A stretch of 64,000 bases of DNA, from contig CACIDN010000006.1 in NCBI GenBank assembly GCA_902585415.1, positions 1-64,000 on the forward strand. The letters are read 5' to 3'. This stretch comes from an uncultured Pelagibacteraceae bacterium (GTDB taxonomy: Bacteria; Pseudomonadota; Alphaproteobacteria; Pelagibacterales; Pelagibacteraceae). This document shows, in pieces, positions 9,493 through 20,897 of this stretch. Numbering within the stretch: position 1 is the first letter of the stretch; each line of letters starts with the position of its first letter. The position numbers and the translations under genes were made by a program. Below the pieces are notes generated by a model, which did not search any database, was not told the origin of the DNA, and was given only the letters and a program-made list of their open reading frames with translations.

Positions 9493-10162
9493 TTTTCTTT
9501 CTTATCTCTTTTAAATCTAGCCAAGAATATTTTTTTTGATCAGTTTGTCTTAGTAAATATGCAGGATGAAAAGTTATCATTGTTAAAAAGGTTTTATTTT
9601 TGATTAGTATTTCTTTCCAAATACCTCTTTCTTTTGATATTTTTAAATTTGATCCAAAAAAAGCTTCCATAGCTGTACTACCAAGTAGAATAATCATTTT
9701 TGGATTAATAATTTCAACATGTTCATATAAATATTCAGAATATCTTTTTATTTCTTTTATTTCAGGTTTTCTGTTTGAAGGAGGCCTGTAACTAACAACA
9801 TTTGTAATATAAATATCTTTCCTGTCTAAATTAATTGCTGCAAGCATTTTATTTAATAATACACCTGCATCACCCACAAATGGTTTACCTAGCTCATCTT
9901 CTTTTTGACCTGGACCTTCGCCTATGATCATTACAGAACTTTCTTCGTTACCATCGCTAAATACAATTTTGTTAGCATTACTTTTTAGCTCGCAATCCTT
10001 CAAATTTTCGATTTTTAATTTTAGTTTTTTTAATAACTCTTGCTTATTTTCAATTATTTCAACTTTTTTCAATCTATTAATTGGTTGATTTTCGTATTCA
10101 AATTTCGATTTAAATAAAAAATCATCAACTTTATTTCTTTGATTTAAATAATTTTTAGACAT
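9467..10162 (-). CDS. Uracil-DNA glycosylase, family 4-like
   Basis: GEGPGQKEDELGKPFVGDAGVLLNKML and TFHPAYLLR motifs. Confidence 0.92.
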   Translation of the reverse strand: MSKNYLNQRNKVDDFLFKSKFEYENQPINRLKKVEIIENKQELLKKLKLKIENLKDCELKSNANKIVFSDGNEESSVMIIGEGPGQKEDELGKPFVGDAGVLLNKMLAAINLDRKDIYITNVVSYRPPSNRKPEIKEIKRYSEYLYEHVEIINPKMIILLGSTAMEAFFGSNLKISKERGIWKEILIKNKTFLTMITFHPAYLLRQTDQKKYSWLDLKEIRKKIDELKINL

Positions 10163-10173
10163 ATGTTTGATGT

Positions 10174-11841
10174 ATGTACAAATGTATTTATTTTTTTATT
10201 ATTTTTTTATTATATCATACATCATCGTATTCTAAAATTAGTGATGTTAATAAGTTTGATCAAAAAAATTTATCTAATTATTTTTCAGCAGTGCTATCTA
10301 TCAATAACAATGATGCAAAAAACTCCTTAAAATTCTTAGAAAATTCCAGGATTTTAAATGATAGACATGAAGAACATTTCAAAAATTATATAAAATCACT
10401 GGTTGCAAACGAAAAAGTTAATTTGGCAATTAAGAAAATCAAATATTCAAAAAACAATTATTCTTTTTTAGAAAGAGAAGTGATTCTTTTAGTAGATAAT
10501 TTAATAAATAAAAATTTAGAAAAAAGCCGCTTAAATCTAGAAAAAATTGAAAGCTTAATTGATCCAGAAGATAGATACCATATTATATTGTCAAAAGTTA
10601 TAAAAAACTATTTAGAGGTTTTTAAAAGTAACAATATTAAAAGTTATAAAAATAATAATTTTGCAGAATTAGACGAAATTAGTTTAGCTTTTTTAAGCTG
10701 TTATTTTGATTTAAAAAATACTGATAAAAGATTTGAAGAATTTATAGAATATGATGGAAGCAGTTCTAGATACATCTATTTTTATTTAGATTATTTAATT
10801 GAACAAAATAAAATTAACAAAATCGATCAAGTTTTACAAAACATTAACCAACTTAACAAACCATTGCTAATTGCTCAATCAGTAAAATGGATTGAAGAAA
10901 AGAATTACAGCAAATTAAATAGTTTATTTTCATGCAAAAATGAGAAAGATATTATTGCAGAGTTTTTTTATTTAATCGCTAATCTTTACTCATCGCAAGG
11001 TTTATATAAAGAATCAAATTTTTATATTATCTTAGCAAAATATCTAAATCCAAAATTTAAACTTAATTCGACATTACTAATTGAAAACTACATGGATACT
11101 AAAAAATATAAATTAGTAAAAAATGAATTAAGCAACATTGAAAAAGATAACGTCATATACAATTGGTTTAGAGTGAAAAAAAATGCATCAATTATCCAAG
11201 AGACCCAAAATGAAGATAGTGCTTTAAAATTTATTAAAAAAGAATACGGAAAAATTCAAACCCCATCAAACAAGATTTTATTTGATATGGCAAACATATT
11301 AAGAAACTTTCAAGACTATGAGGGTGCAATAGAAATTTATTCAAATTTAATAAAATACCCAAATTATAGTGCAGTGGAATATGCCGATCTCTTATATAAA
11401 AGAGGAACTAGTTACGAAAGAAAAAAAGATTTTTTAAAAGCTGATGAAGATTTAATAGAGTCTCTTAAAATAGATCCAGATGAACCATATGTTTTAAATT
11501 ATCTTGGGTACAGCTGGCTAGAAAGATCTTACAAAATTCCTGATGCAATGGATATGCTAAAGAAAGCTTATAGTTTAAGAGAAAATGACCCTTACATTAC
11601 CGACTCAATTGGATGGGCCTATTATCTAATCGAAGACTTTGTTAGTGCAAAAAAATATCTAGAAAAAGCAGTAAAACTTATGCCTTACGATCCAATAGTT
11701 AATGATCATTACGGTGATGTATTGTGGAGACTTAACAAAAAAGTGCAGGCAAGATATTTTTGGAATGGAGTTTTAAAATTAGAAGATACTGAAGAAGAGT
11801 TAAAAAAAGAAATTGAAAAAAAATTAGTTTTTGGATTATAA
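10174..11841 (+). CDS. TPR-repeat protein with N-terminal signal peptide
   Basis: Repeated helical units (DEPYVLNYLGYSWLE..., DPYITDSIGWAYYLIEDFVSAKKYLEKAVKLMPYDPIVNDHYGDVLWRL). Confidence 0.85.
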   Translation: MYKCIYFFIIFLLYHTSSYSKISDVNKFDQKNLSNYFSAVLSINNNDAKNSLKFLENSRILNDRHEEHFKNYIKSLVANEKVNLAIKKIKYSKNNYSFLEREVILLVDNLINKNLEKSRLNLEKIESLIDPEDRYHIILSKVIKNYLEVFKSNNIKSYKNNNFAELDEISLAFLSCYFDLKNTDKRFEEFIEYDGSSSRYIYFYLDYLIEQNKINKIDQVLQNINQLNKPLLIAQSVKWIEEKNYSKLNSLFSCKNEKDIIAEFFYLIANLYSSQGLYKESNFYIILAKYLNPKFKLNSTLLIENYMDTKKYKLVKNELSNIEKDNVIYNWFRVKKNASIIQETQNEDSALKFIKKEYGKIQTPSNKILFDMANILRNFQDYEGAIEIYSNLIKYPNYSAVEYADLLYKRGTSYERKKDFLKADEDLIESLKIDPDEPYVLNYLGYSWLERSYKIPDAMDMLKKAYSLRENDPYITDSIGWAYYLIEDFVSAKKYLEKAVKLMPYDPIVNDHYGDVLWRLNKKVQARYFWNGVLKLEDTEEELKKEIEKKLVFGL

Positions 11842-11861
11842 TTTTACTAATTAATCTATTA

Positions 11862-12692
11862 ATGAATACGATATCACAAAAGTCTTATGCAAAAATAAAT
11901 TTAAATTTAAATGTTATAGGAAAAACAAAAAATTTACATAAATTACAGAGTATAGTATCGTTGATTTCACTTTATGATGAAATTAGTCTAAGACAGATAG
12001 ACAGTCGTAAACATAAGATACTATTTAAAGGTAAATTTTCAAAAAAAATTACTAGTCGTAATACAATCTACAAAACTTTATCTATTTTAGACAAAAGAAA
12101 ATTACTGAAAAAAAAGTATCTTGTAATAGTTAAAAAAAATATACCTTTTAAGTCAGGAATGGGTGGTGGATCTATGAATGCTGCAACTTTAATTAAAATT
12201 TTCCTAAAAAATAATATAATTAAAATTAATAAAAAAATATTAAAAATTATAAACGATTCAATTGGACATGATGTGAAACTGGGATTTTGTAAAAATATTA
12301 TGTATTTAGATGGTAATAATTCTGTAAAAATATTAAACAAAAAGACAAAATATTTTTTATTATTATTTATGCCAAAATATGGTTGCTCAACAAAGTATAT
12401 TTTTTCCAAAGTAAAAAGATACTCAAAACCACTCAAAAATATTAAAAATAAATTCGATAATTTAGATAGTCTGAAAAATGATTTGCAAGATATCGTAATA
12501 AAAAAATATCCAGAGTTAAAAAAACCTATTGAATTTCTTGAAAATCAGCCTGGGATAAATTTTGTTAAAATGACAGGATCGGGGTCATGTTTTGTCGCCT
12601 ATTCTAGATCAAGAAATTCTATTATAAATAGTTATAAAAAGTTTAGAAAAAACTACCCAAAATATTGGTCTGTTTTATCTAAAACTATATAA
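11862..12692 (+). CDS. ispE: 4-diphosphocytidyl-2-C-methyl-D-erythritol kinase
   Basis: SYAKINLNLNVIGK, GHMP motif IPFKSGMGGGSMNAATL, MTGSGSCFVAYS. Confidence 0.93.
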   Translation: MNTISQKSYAKINLNLNVIGKTKNLHKLQSIVSLISLYDEISLRQIDSRKHKILFKGKFSKKITSRNTIYKTLSILDKRKLLKKKYLVIVKKNIPFKSGMGGGSMNAATLIKIFLKNNIIKINKKILKIINDSIGHDVKLGFCKNIMYLDGNNSVKILNKKTKYFLLLFMPKYGCSTKYIFSKVKRYSKPLKNIKNKFDNLDSLKNDLQDIVIKKYPELKKPIEFLENQPGINFVKMTGSGSCFVAYSRSRNSIINSYKKFRKNYPKYWSVLSKTI

Positions 12693-12725
12693 ATATTAAA
12701 ACTTTATGTTATAAGAAATTGACTT

Positions 12726-12800
12726 TGGGGCGTAGCCAAGTGGTAAGGCAGCGGTTTTTGGTACCGCCATTCCTAGGTTCGAATCCTAGCGCCCCAGCCA
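12726..12800 (+). tRNA. tRNA-Gln (anticodon TTG), CCA encoded
   Basis: Acceptor TGGGGCG/CGCCCCA, anticodon stem GCGGT-TTTTGGT-ACCGC, T arm CTAGGTTCGAATCCTAG, GCCA tail. Confidence 0.97.
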
Positions 12801-12804
12801 TTTT

Positions 12805-14070
12805 ATGATAAAAAAGTTTTTAAAAATTTTTACTAAAAATAATATTAACTCTCCAAATAGATTACAAAATTTAAAAAACGATCCAAAGATTAAAAAAATT
12901 TTTAATTCAATTAACGATCACTCAGCAGAAAGTGAAATACTTTTTGTTGGAGGATGTGTTAGACAAAATATATTGGGTGAGAAGATAGAGGATATTGATC
13001 TAGCAACTAACCTTAATCCAGATGAGGTTGTGAGTTGTTTAAATAACAACAGCATCAAATATATAGATGTTGGAAAAAAATACGGAACGATAACAGCAAT
13101 TATAGAAAAGAAAAAATTCGAAATAACCTCTTTGAGAAAAGATGTGAAAACAGATGGAAGATTTGCCGAGGTTCAATATTGCAAGGATTGGAAAGAAGAT
13201 GCAAAAAGAAGAGATTTCACATTTAATTCAATTTATTCAAATTTAAACGGAGAATTGTTTGATCCATTTAATGGAAAAAAAGATCTGTTAAATGGATGGG
13301 TTAAATTTATTGGAAATCCTGCAACCAGAATCAAAGAAGATTATTTGAGAATCTTAAGATATATTCGGTTTTTCTTAATCTATTCAAAAAATAATCATTC
13401 AGAGGAAATTAAAAAAATAATCAAACAAAATATTAGTGGTATAAATATAATATCAGGCGATAGGTTGCTTAGTGAGTTAAAAAAAATAATTCTATCTAAA
13501 GGTTTTTTTAAAATATCCAAAGATCAGTTTTCAAGAGAAATAATACAATTAATTTTTCCTCAAATTAACAATTTTAATATAATTAAAAATATCGAAAAGA
13601 GGAGTAATGAAAATCTCTTTAAAGAAAATGATTTTACCTTTTTAATAAGCCTTTTAATAATCGATGAAACTGATAATACGGATTATTTTGTGCATAAATT
13701 TAATATATCTAAAGATGAAAAAGATAGAATATTATTTTTAAAAAATACTTATCAAGATTTAAATAAGAATTTTTTTGAAAAGAAAAATTTAAAGATACTC
13801 CTTTATAAACATGGCAAAGATAAAGTAATTGACCTTATCAAATTTCATATTCTCAAATCTAAAAATATTCATAATATTAATGAGTTAATTACATTCTATG
13901 AAATGGAGAAAGCGCCAGTTTTTCCCTTTAACGCTAAATTTTTAAAGGAAAAATATAATTATAAAGATGGCAAGCTATTAGGCGATAAACTCAAACAATT
14001 AGAGTCTGCATGGCTGAGTAATAATTTTAAATTAGCTGATGAAAAAGTTGATAGTATTTTAAGAAATTAA
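12805..14070 (+). CDS. CCA tRNA nucleotidyltransferase / poly(A) polymerase family
   Basis: [58 protein letters not shown]. Confidence 0.93.
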   Translation: MIKKFLKIFTKNNINSPNRLQNLKNDPKIKKIFNSINDHSAESEILFVGGCVRQNILGEKIEDIDLATNLNPDEVVSCLNNNSIKYIDVGKKYGTITAIIEKKKFEITSLRKDVKTDGRFAEVQYCKDWKEDAKRRDFTFNSIYSNLNGELFDPFNGKKDLLNGWVKFIGNPATRIKEDYLRILRYIRFFLIYSKNNHSEEIKKIIKQNISGINIISGDRLLSELKKIILSKGFFKISKDQFSREIIQLIFPQINNFNIIKNIEKRSNENLFKENDFTFLISLLIIDETDNTDYFVHKFNISKDEKDRILFLKNTYQDLNKNFFEKKNLKILLYKHGKDKVIDLIKFHILKSKNIHNINELITFYEMEKAPVFPFNAKFLKEKYNYKDGKLLGDKLKQLESAWLSNNFKLADEKVDSILRN

Positions 14071-14546
14071 ACGTAGTCTACTTTTATAATTTCAAAATTT
14101 TTCTTCCCAGATGGAGTATTAATTTCTACGAAGTCGCCATTATTTTTTCCAATCAGACCTTTGCCAATAGGAGACTGATAAAATATAAATTTTTTTTTAA
14201 TATCTGCTTCATCTTTACCAACAAGTTTATATTTAATTTTTTCATTACTGTCTAAATCTTGAAGAGAAACAGTTGCACCAAAGATTACCTTACCATCATT
14301 TTCTAGTTTAGTTACATCTATTACATTTGCTCTTGCTATAGTATCTTCTACTTCTTGAATTCTTCCTTCATTTAAAGATTGTTGTTCTTTTGCGGCATGG
14401 TACTCAGCGTTTTCTTTTAAATCTCCGTGTGACCTAGCTTCTGAAATAGCATTTACTATTTCAGGTCTTTTTTTTTCTTTTAAAAAGACAAGTTCCTCTG
14501 ATAATTTTTTTAGTCCTTCTACAGTAATTGGTTCTTTGTTACTCAT
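14067..14546 (-). CDS. greA: Transcription elongation factor GreA
   Basis: [28 protein letters not shown] and [14 protein letters not shown]. Confidence 0.97.
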   Translation of the reverse strand: MSNKEPITVEGLKKLSEELVFLKEKKRPEIVNAISEARSHGDLKENAEYHAAKEQQSLNEGRIQEVEDTIARANVIDVTKLENDGKVIFGATVSLQDLDSNEKIKYKLVGKDEADIKKKFIFYQSPIGKGLIGKNNGDFVEINTPSGKKNFEIIKVDYV

Positions 14547-14549
14547 ATT

Positions 14550-15377
14550 TTATTTCCATTTTGCTAAAGGAGGTAGCGACATTAATATAGCCTCAACATT
14601 GCCACCAGTTTGTAAACCAAATTTTGTGCCTCTATCATATAATAAATTGAATTCGACATATCTACCTCTTTTTAAATATTGGATATTTTTTTGTTTCAAG
14701 TTCCATTTTTTACTTTTTCTAAGACTAATAATTTGATCAAAGATTTGAATAAAATTTGTTCCAAGATCCCTTACAAATCTAAAATTTTTTTCCCAATCTT
14801 TTTTTTTATAATCAAAAAAAATTCCACCAATTCCTCTTGGTTCTTTTCGGTGTGATAAATAAAAATATTCATCACACCATTTTTTATATTTTCCAAAATA
14901 TTTTTTGTCATGCCTATCACACATTTTTTTTAATCTTTTAAATAATAGTTTTTTTATGGTTGAATCTTTAAAGCATGGAGTAACATCCATTCCTCCTCCA
15001 AACCAGCCGTGATTTGTATAAATATATCTGGTATTAAAATGCATAGCTGGTACATGAGGATTTTTCATGTGCATTACTACGGAAACACCAGATGCCCAAA
15101 AATCTCTATTATTTTTTGTACCAGGAATATTCTTTTTAAATTCTTTCGTTAGTTTTCCATAAACTTCTGAAAAGTTGACACCAACTTTGTCAAATACTTT
15201 TCCATTTTCAAGAATATAGTAACAGCCACCTCCTTCATCCTTTTTTATACTTCTTTTCCAGGTATTTTTTACAAATTTTATTTTTTTTCCCTCAATTTGC
15301 TGTACTGTATTACAAATCATCTCTTGCAGGTTTATAAACCAATTCCTAGTTAATTTCTTTTTTATATCTTTGTCCAT
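14550..15377 (-). CDS. hemF: Oxygen-dependent coproporphyrinogen III oxidase
   Basis: FNTRYIYTNHGWFGGGMDVTPCF, HRKEPRGIGGIFFDY, RGRYVEFNLLYDRGTKFGLQTGGNVEAILMSLPP. Confidence 0.97.
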   Translation of the reverse strand: MDKDIKKKLTRNWFINLQEMICNTVQQIEGKKIKFVKNTWKRSIKKDEGGGCYYILENGKVFDKVGVNFSEVYGKLTKEFKKNIPGTKNNRDFWASGVSVVMHMKNPHVPAMHFNTRYIYTNHGWFGGGMDVTPCFKDSTIKKLLFKRLKKMCDRHDKKYFGKYKKWCDEYFYLSHRKEPRGIGGIFFDYKKKDWEKNFRFVRDLGTNFIQIFDQIISLRKSKKWNLKQKNIQYLKRGRYVEFNLLYDRGTKFGLQTGGNVEAILMSLPPLAKWK

Positions 15378-15847
15378 TAAAAATTAATTTGATTTAGAAT
15401 TTTTGAAATTACAATCGATACTGATGATGACAAATTTAGTGATCTTTTTTTATTCATCATGGGAATAGTTAATCTATGACTTACTTTTTTATGTACACTA
15501 GTTGGTACACCCAAGCTTTCTCTACCAAACAATACAGTATCATTTTGTTTAAATATGAATTCTTTATATGATTTTTTAGACTTAGTTGTCATTAAAATTA
15601 TTCTTGTATTTCTTTTACTTGCAAAAAAGTCCTCCGAACTTCTATAAAAATGAACACTTTTAGCATCGTAGTAATCCATCACAACTCTTTTAAATTTCTG
15701 ATCATTTATGACAAACCCGCATGGTTCAATAATTTCTAGCATTATACCTAAACATGAACAGGTTCTAATAATCGAAGCGGTATTTTGAGGTATATCTGGC
15801 TGATAAAGTGCAATTTTAGGTGCAAATTTTGGTCCTTTATGTGTCAT
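15377..15847 (-). CDS. trmL: tRNA (cytidine(34)-2'-O)-methyltransferase (SPOUT family)
   Basis: YQPDIPQNTASIIRTC, LFGRESLGVP, RSLNLSSSVSIVISKIL. Confidence 0.92.
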   Translation of the reverse strand: MTHKGPKFAPKIALYQPDIPQNTASIIRTCSCLGIMLEIIEPCGFVINDQKFKRVVMDYYDAKSVHFYRSSEDFFASKRNTRIILMTTKSKKSYKEFIFKQNDTVLFGRESLGVPTSVHKKVSHRLTIPMMNKKRSLNLSSSVSIVISKILNQINF

Positions 15848-15915
15848 TCTTACTATGGATATATTTGGTTTTTATATTATATGAATTCCTATATTAGGTA
15901 TATTTAATAATTAAA

Positions 15916-16428
15916 ATGTCTGATCAAAAAAAAGTTAATCGAAGAGACTTTATTTACACAGCCTCAACAGTAGTTGGTGTAGTTGGTGTTGGCGCAGCAG
16001 CGTGGCCGCTAATTGACCAGATGAACCCAGATGCTTCAGTAAAAGCTCTTGCGACGACAGAGGTTGATATAAGTTTAGTTAAACCTGGTCAGTCAATAAC
16101 AGTACTATGGAGAGGTAAACCTGTATTTATTAAAAGAAGAACAGAGAATGAAATCAGTGAGGCAAAATCAGTAAGTTTAAATGAACTAAAACATCCTGAG
16201 AAAGATGAAGACAGAGCAGCAAACCCAGAATGGCTTGTTATGCTTGGGGTATGTACCCATCTTGGATGTGTGCCTCTTGCAGACAAAGGAGATTATAATG
16301 GTTGGTTTTGTCCTTGTCATGGTTCTCATTATGATACATCAGGTAGAATTAGAAAAGGTCCCGCACCAACCAATTTAGAGATACCCAGATACGAATTTGT
16401 TAACAGCAATACAATTAAAATTGGATAA
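15916..16428 (+). CDS. petA: Ubiquinol-cytochrome c reductase Rieske Fe-S subunit
   Basis: CTHLGC and CPCHGS cluster motifs, N-terminal TM/Tat-like region. Confidence 0.97.
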   Translation: MSDQKKVNRRDFIYTASTVVGVVGVGAAAWPLIDQMNPDASVKALATTEVDISLVKPGQSITVLWRGKPVFIKRRTENEISEAKSVSLNELKHPEKDEDRAANPEWLVMLGVCTHLGCVPLADKGDYNGWFCPCHGSHYDTSGRIRKGPAPTNLEIPRYEFVNSNTIKIG

Positions 16429-16433
16429 AGAAA

Positions 16434-17699
16434 ATGAGTGAACATAATTATCAACCTAAATCAAAATTTGGAAAATGGTTTAATGACAGACTACCTTTAC
16501 TCACATTAGCAAACCATTTAACTGATTATCCAACACCAAAAAACTTAAATTACTGGTGGACATTTGGGGGTATCTTAACGTTTTGCCTTATAACTCAGAT
16601 TATAACAGGTTTAGTTTTAGCTATGCACTACATTGCTCACGCAGATATGGCATTCAACAGTGTTGAACATATTATGAGAGATGTAAACTATGGTTGGCTT
16701 ATAAGATACATTCACGCAAACGGAGCATCGATGTTTTTCCTAGCGGTCTATATTCATATATTTAGATCATTATTTTATGGTTCTTATAAATCACCTAGAG
16801 AAATTATTTGGATTCTTGGAATAATAATTTACTTGTTAATGATGGCAGCTGCTTTCATGGGCTATGTTCTTCCTTGGGGACAAATGAGTTTTTGGGGAGC
16901 TACAGTAATAACCAACTTGTTTAGCGCAATTCCTTTGGTGGGCGAAAGTATCACTACATGGTTATGGGGAGGATATTCTGTTGACAACCCAACACTAACA
17001 AGATTTTTTACATTACATTATCTTATTCCATTTCTAATACTTGGATTAGTAGTTTTACACATATGGGCATTACATATACCTGGAAACAACAATCCTATTG
17101 GAATAGATATTAAAAAACCATCTAAAGAAACTGTTTCATTTCACCCCTACATAGTTGTCAAAGATTTGTTTGCATTGTTGCTATTTACGATTTTATTTGC
17201 TGCATTTGTATTTTATTCACCAAATATATTAGGTCATGCGGATAACTACATTGAAGCAAACCCATTAGTAACACCTGCTCACATTGTTCCAGAGTGGTAT
17301 CTATTACCTTTTTATGCAATTTTAAGATCAGTTCCAGATAAGCTAATGGGGGTTATTGCAATGCTATCAGCAATTTTTATACTTGCAGCTTTACCTTGGT
17401 TAGATACTTCAAAAGTAAGATCTGCTGTATTCAGACCTTTGTACAAACAATTTTATTGGATCTTAGTAGCTGACGTTTTAATTTTAGGCTATGTAGGAGC
17501 AATGCCTGCGGAGGGTCTTTATTTACTTGTTGCAAGGATAGGAACTGCATATTATTTTGCACATTTTTTAATAATTTTACCTGTATTAGGTAAAATTGAA
17601 AAAACATCACCTTTACCCTTGAGTATTACTGAACCAATTATGGGTGGGTCGCTAAATGCAGTGCCTACAAGAATTAGAGAGAATAGTCAAAAGTTATAA
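16434..17699 (+). CDS. petB: Cytochrome b
   Basis: [60 protein letters not shown]. Confidence 0.98.
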   Translation: MSEHNYQPKSKFGKWFNDRLPLLTLANHLTDYPTPKNLNYWWTFGGILTFCLITQIITGLVLAMHYIAHADMAFNSVEHIMRDVNYGWLIRYIHANGASMFFLAVYIHIFRSLFYGSYKSPREIIWILGIIIYLLMMAAAFMGYVLPWGQMSFWGATVITNLFSAIPLVGESITTWLWGGYSVDNPTLTRFFTLHYLIPFLILGLVVLHIWALHIPGNNNPIGIDIKKPSKETVSFHPYIVVKDLFALLLFTILFAAFVFYSPNILGHADNYIEANPLVTPAHIVPEWYLLPFYAILRSVPDKLMGVIAMLSAIFILAALPWLDTSKVRSAVFRPLYKQFYWILVADVLILGYVGAMPAEGLYLLVARIGTAYYFAHFLIILPVLGKIEKTSPLPLSITEPIMGGSLNAVPTRIRENSQKL

Positions 17700-18478
17700 T
17701 GTTAAGATTTGTTAAGCATTTTTCTTTAATATTCTTTTTAATATTTACCAACATAGTGAATTCAGCAGAGAAATCAGAAAAATTACTAACAACTGATTGG
17801 ACTTTCAAAGGCCCGTTTGGAAAATTTGATAGAGCATCCCTACAGAGAGGTTATCAAGTTTATCAAGAAGTTTGTGCCTCGTGTCACTCATTAAAATATA
17901 TGTCTTATAGAAATCTTTCAGAAGAGGGTGGTCCAGAATTTTCAGTTAGAGAGGCAAAAGCAATAGCAGCAAGTTTTGAAATACCTGATGGACCAAACCC
18001 CGATGGAGAAATGTTTACAAGACCTGGACGATTATCAGATAAATTTGCAATGCCTTATGCAAATGAGCAGGAGGCTAAATTAGCAAATGGTGGTGCTTAT
18101 CCACCAGATATGTCAGTGCTAGTTAAGGCAAGAAAGGGTGGAGTAGATTATCTTTACTCAGTTTTACTGGGTTATGAAGAACCACCTCAAGACATAAAAT
18201 TAGATGATGGAGTTTACTATAACAAATATATGTATGGAAATAAAATAAAAATGCCAGCACCACTATCTGAGGGTCTAGTTGAATATGCTGATGGAACTAG
18301 TGCAACAGAACAACAAATGGCAAAAGATGTTGTAAGCTTTTTAATGTGGACAGCAGAACCTCATCTTGAACAAAGACATAAAATAGGTTTTAGAGCGATT
18401 ATCTATCTTATTATCCTGAGTATACTTGTTTATTTTAGTATGAAAAAAATCTGGTCACGTATTGAAACGGAAGTTTAG
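17699..18478 (+). CDS. petC: Cytochrome c1
   Basis: CASCH heme motif, C-terminal TM helix, bc1 operon. Confidence 0.96.
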   Translation: MLRFVKHFSLIFFLIFTNIVNSAEKSEKLLTTDWTFKGPFGKFDRASLQRGYQVYQEVCASCHSLKYMSYRNLSEEGGPEFSVREAKAIAASFEIPDGPNPDGEMFTRPGRLSDKFAMPYANEQEAKLANGGAYPPDMSVLVKARKGGVDYLYSVLLGYEEPPQDIKLDDGVYYNKYMYGNKIKMPAPLSEGLVEYADGTSATEQQMAKDVVSFLMWTAEPHLEQRHKIGFRAIIYLIILSILVYFSMKKIWSRIETEV

Positions 18479-19528
18479 AATATCACCATCTTTGACTATA
18501 TAATCTTTTCCCTCTAATCTCATCTTGCCATTATTTTTACAATTTAGCCAACCACTGTTGGTAACAAAATCTTTATAAGAAATTGTCTCTGCTCTTATAA
18601 ATCCTTTTTCAAAATCAGAATGAATTTTTCCAGCAGCTATTGGTGCAGTACTGTTTTTTTTTATTGTCCATGCCCTCGACTCTTCAGGTCCTGAGGTGAA
18701 GAAGGTTTCAAGTTCAAGCAGGTTATATCCCTTTTCAATTAAGTAATTTAAACCAGTTTTTTCAATATTCATTAATTCCATAAAATTTTTTTTTTCATCT
18801 TTATCTAATTGATTTATTTGATTTTCTATTTCCGCAGAAATTAAAATTGTATTCTTAATTTTTTTAGTTTTTTGGATATTTTCAGAGTACTTATTACCTG
18901 ATGATATACTTTTTTCATCTACATTACACACATAAAGCTTTGGCTTTAGAGATAGCAAACCAGACTTATTAATTAAATTTAAATCAAATAAATTTCTGAG
19001 CTCATTTAAATCTTTGTCACTATTTATATAATCCTCAGTTGTTTTAAGTATATCTAGCTCGTCATTTGTAATTTTTTTCAAATTTTTCTTTTCTATTTTT
19101 TTTGCTATAGACTCTAAGTCTGCGAGCTTCATTTCTGTCTCAATAATATCTAAGTCTCTTATAGGATTTACGTCCTCATTTATATTTTGAATATCATCAG
19201 AATCAAAACATCTTAATAAGTGTACAATTGCGTCAACTTCTCTAATATGTGATAAAAATTTATTTCCTAAACCCTCGCCCTTTGAAGCGCCCTTTACTAA
19301 ACCTGCAATATCAAGAAAAGTTATTGACGTATAAATTTTTTTTTTTGATTTAGATATTTCAAATAATTTATCCAATCTTTCGTCTAAAACTGGCACAACA
19401 CCAACATTAGGTTCTATTGTGCAAAATGGAAAGTTACCTGCTTGTGCCTTAGATGAGTTAGTTAAAGCATTAAATAAAGTTGATTTACCTACATTCGGTA
19501 ATCCAACGATACCACACTTGAAACCCAT
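18455..19528 (-). CDS. ychF: Redox-regulated ATPase YchF
   Basis: GIVGLPNVGKSTLFNALT, DIAGLVKGASKGEGLGNKFL, TGS domain. Confidence 0.97.
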   Translation of the reverse strand: MGFKCGIVGLPNVGKSTLFNALTNSSKAQAGNFPFCTIEPNVGVVPVLDERLDKLFEISKSKKKIYTSITFLDIAGLVKGASKGEGLGNKFLSHIREVDAIVHLLRCFDSDDIQNINEDVNPIRDLDIIETEMKLADLESIAKKIEKKNLKKITNDELDILKTTEDYINSDKDLNELRNLFDLNLINKSGLLSLKPKLYVCNVDEKSISSGNKYSENIQKTKKIKNTILISAEIENQINQLDKDEKKNFMELMNIEKTGLNYLIEKGYNLLELETFFTSGPEESRAWTIKKNSTAPIAAGKIHSDFEKGFIRAETISYKDFVTNSGWLNCKNNGKMRLEGKDYIVKDGDILNFRFNT

Positions 19529-20088
19529 TATTTATTATTAACTGTGCTTGAAAATAGATCTAGTTTTTTATCAATTAAAATTGCTAAATTTTCAGTAATG
19601 TTATCTTTTAAAGTTTCTAACTGTCGTTTTTCCTCATCATCAAAATCCTTTAAAACATAGTCTGAAATAGAAATCTTATCATCCGGTTTACCTATTCCTA
19701 TCCTTACTCGAGAGTAGTCTTTACCTATAAATTTATCCATAGACTCTATTCCATTGTGCCCTGCACTAGAACCTCCAAACTTTGTTTTTATTTTACCGAA
19801 ATCAATATCTAAATCATCATGAAATACTATTATGTTTTCAGCTTCAATTTTAAAGTATTCAATAAGTTCTCTAATACATATTCCTGAGTTATTCATGAAG
19901 GTTAACGGCTTTATAGCATAAACTTTTTTTTCGTTTATATTTCCTGTTGTTAAAAGACCTTTAAATTTAGGTTTTTGTTTAGATAACTTAAATTTTGAGT
20001 TTATAGCATCAATTATTTTAAAACCAATATTATGCCGATTGTTTTCAGAATTTGGCGTGGGATTACCGAGTCCAACAAATAAAAACAT
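19528..20088 (-). CDS. pth: Peptidyl-tRNA hydrolase
   Basis: VGLGNPTPNSENNRHNIGF, PLTFMNNSG, FHDDLDIDFGKIKTKFGGSSAGHNGIESM. Confidence 0.97.
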   Translation of the reverse strand: MFLFVGLGNPTPNSENNRHNIGFKIIDAINSKFKLSKQKPKFKGLLTTGNINEKKVYAIKPLTFMNNSGICIRELIEYFKIEAENIIVFHDDLDIDFGKIKTKFGGSSAGHNGIESMDKFIGKDYSRVRIGIGKPDDKISISDYVLKDFDDEEKRQLETLKDNITENLAILIDKKLDLFSSTVNNK

Positions 20089-20108
20089 GTAAATTAAATT
20101 TTAACCAA

Positions 20109-20855
20109 TTATTTTTTTTCTGATTGAGGTTTCTTACCCTCATCCTTTTTACTAACTTCTTTTTTTTCTGCGTCAGCTCCACTTTTTTCTTCTGCACCAT
20201 CTTTTGTTGTTCCAGCAGCCTCTTGTCCATCTGCAGTACTTTCGGTAGCTTCTTCACTTTCAGTCGTTTCAGTCGGCTTCTCTGGCTCTTTAATTACTGT
20301 AGGTGCTGCCACAGTAGCAATTACGAAGTCTCTCCCCAAAATAGTTGGAAAAACGTTTTCTGGTAATTTCACTGATGATATCTTAAAACTATGACCTATA
20401 TCTACTCCATCTAAATCAACAATTAACTCACTTGGTATATTTTCAGATGGACATTTTAATTCTACTTTTCTCCTCACAATATTTAGCACTCCTCCTCTTT
20501 TTAAACCAGGAGATTTTTCGTTGTTAATAAATTTGACTGGTATTTCAATTATAACACTTGAACCTTTAACAACTCTTATGAAGTCTATGTGTATAGGTTC
20601 ATCAGTAATTACATCAAATGATATATCTTTAGGTAACACATTTTCCTCTTTTCCATCAACTTTAAGTTTGATTATTTTAGATAGAAAATTTTCTTTCTCC
20701 ATTAAACTTTTTAGAATTTTAATTGACACAGAAACTTTTTGGTTTTTTTCTGATCCACCATATACAATACCAGGAACATTTCCTTGTTTTCTTACAATTT
20801 TTAGTTCACCTGCTGTTGTGGTGTTTCTAATATATGCATCTATAGTACTCATCAA
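20109..20855 (-). CDS. rplY: 50S ribosomal protein bL25/Ctc with low-complexity acidic/lysine tail
   Basis: L25/TL5 domain followed by EKPTETTESEEATESTADGQEAAGTTKDGAEEKSGADAEKKEV tail; next to pth and prs. Confidence 0.93.
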   Translation of the reverse strand: MMSTIDAYIRNTTTAGELKIVRKQGNVPGIVYGGSEKNQKVSVSIKILKSLMEKENFLSKIIKLKVDGKEENVLPKDISFDVITDEPIHIDFIRVVKGSSVIIEIPVKFINNEKSPGLKRGGVLNIVRRKVELKCPSENIPSELIVDLDGVDIGHSFKISSVKLPENVFPTILGRDFVIATVAAPTVIKEPEKPTETTESEEATESTADGQEAAGTTKDGAEEKSGADAEKKEVSKKDEGKKPQSEKK

Positions 20856-20897
20856 AGGGGAGCTTTTTAACTCATGTTGACTAATAAAACAAGAAAA

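Noticed and set aside
12068-12436. 122-aa antisense ORF inside ispE, plus many similar ones (e.g. 20521-20880, 28179-28535, 24919-25269, 21160-21438)
   Set aside because: Each lies antisense to a clearly recognised gene, has low-complexity Phe/Ile/Leu/Ser composition and no family motifs; expected by chance from AT-rich coding DNA.
20063-20257. 64-aa lysine-rich ORF at the pth/rplY junction
   Set aside because: Out-of-frame reading of the low-complexity rplY C-terminal tail; no independent evidence.
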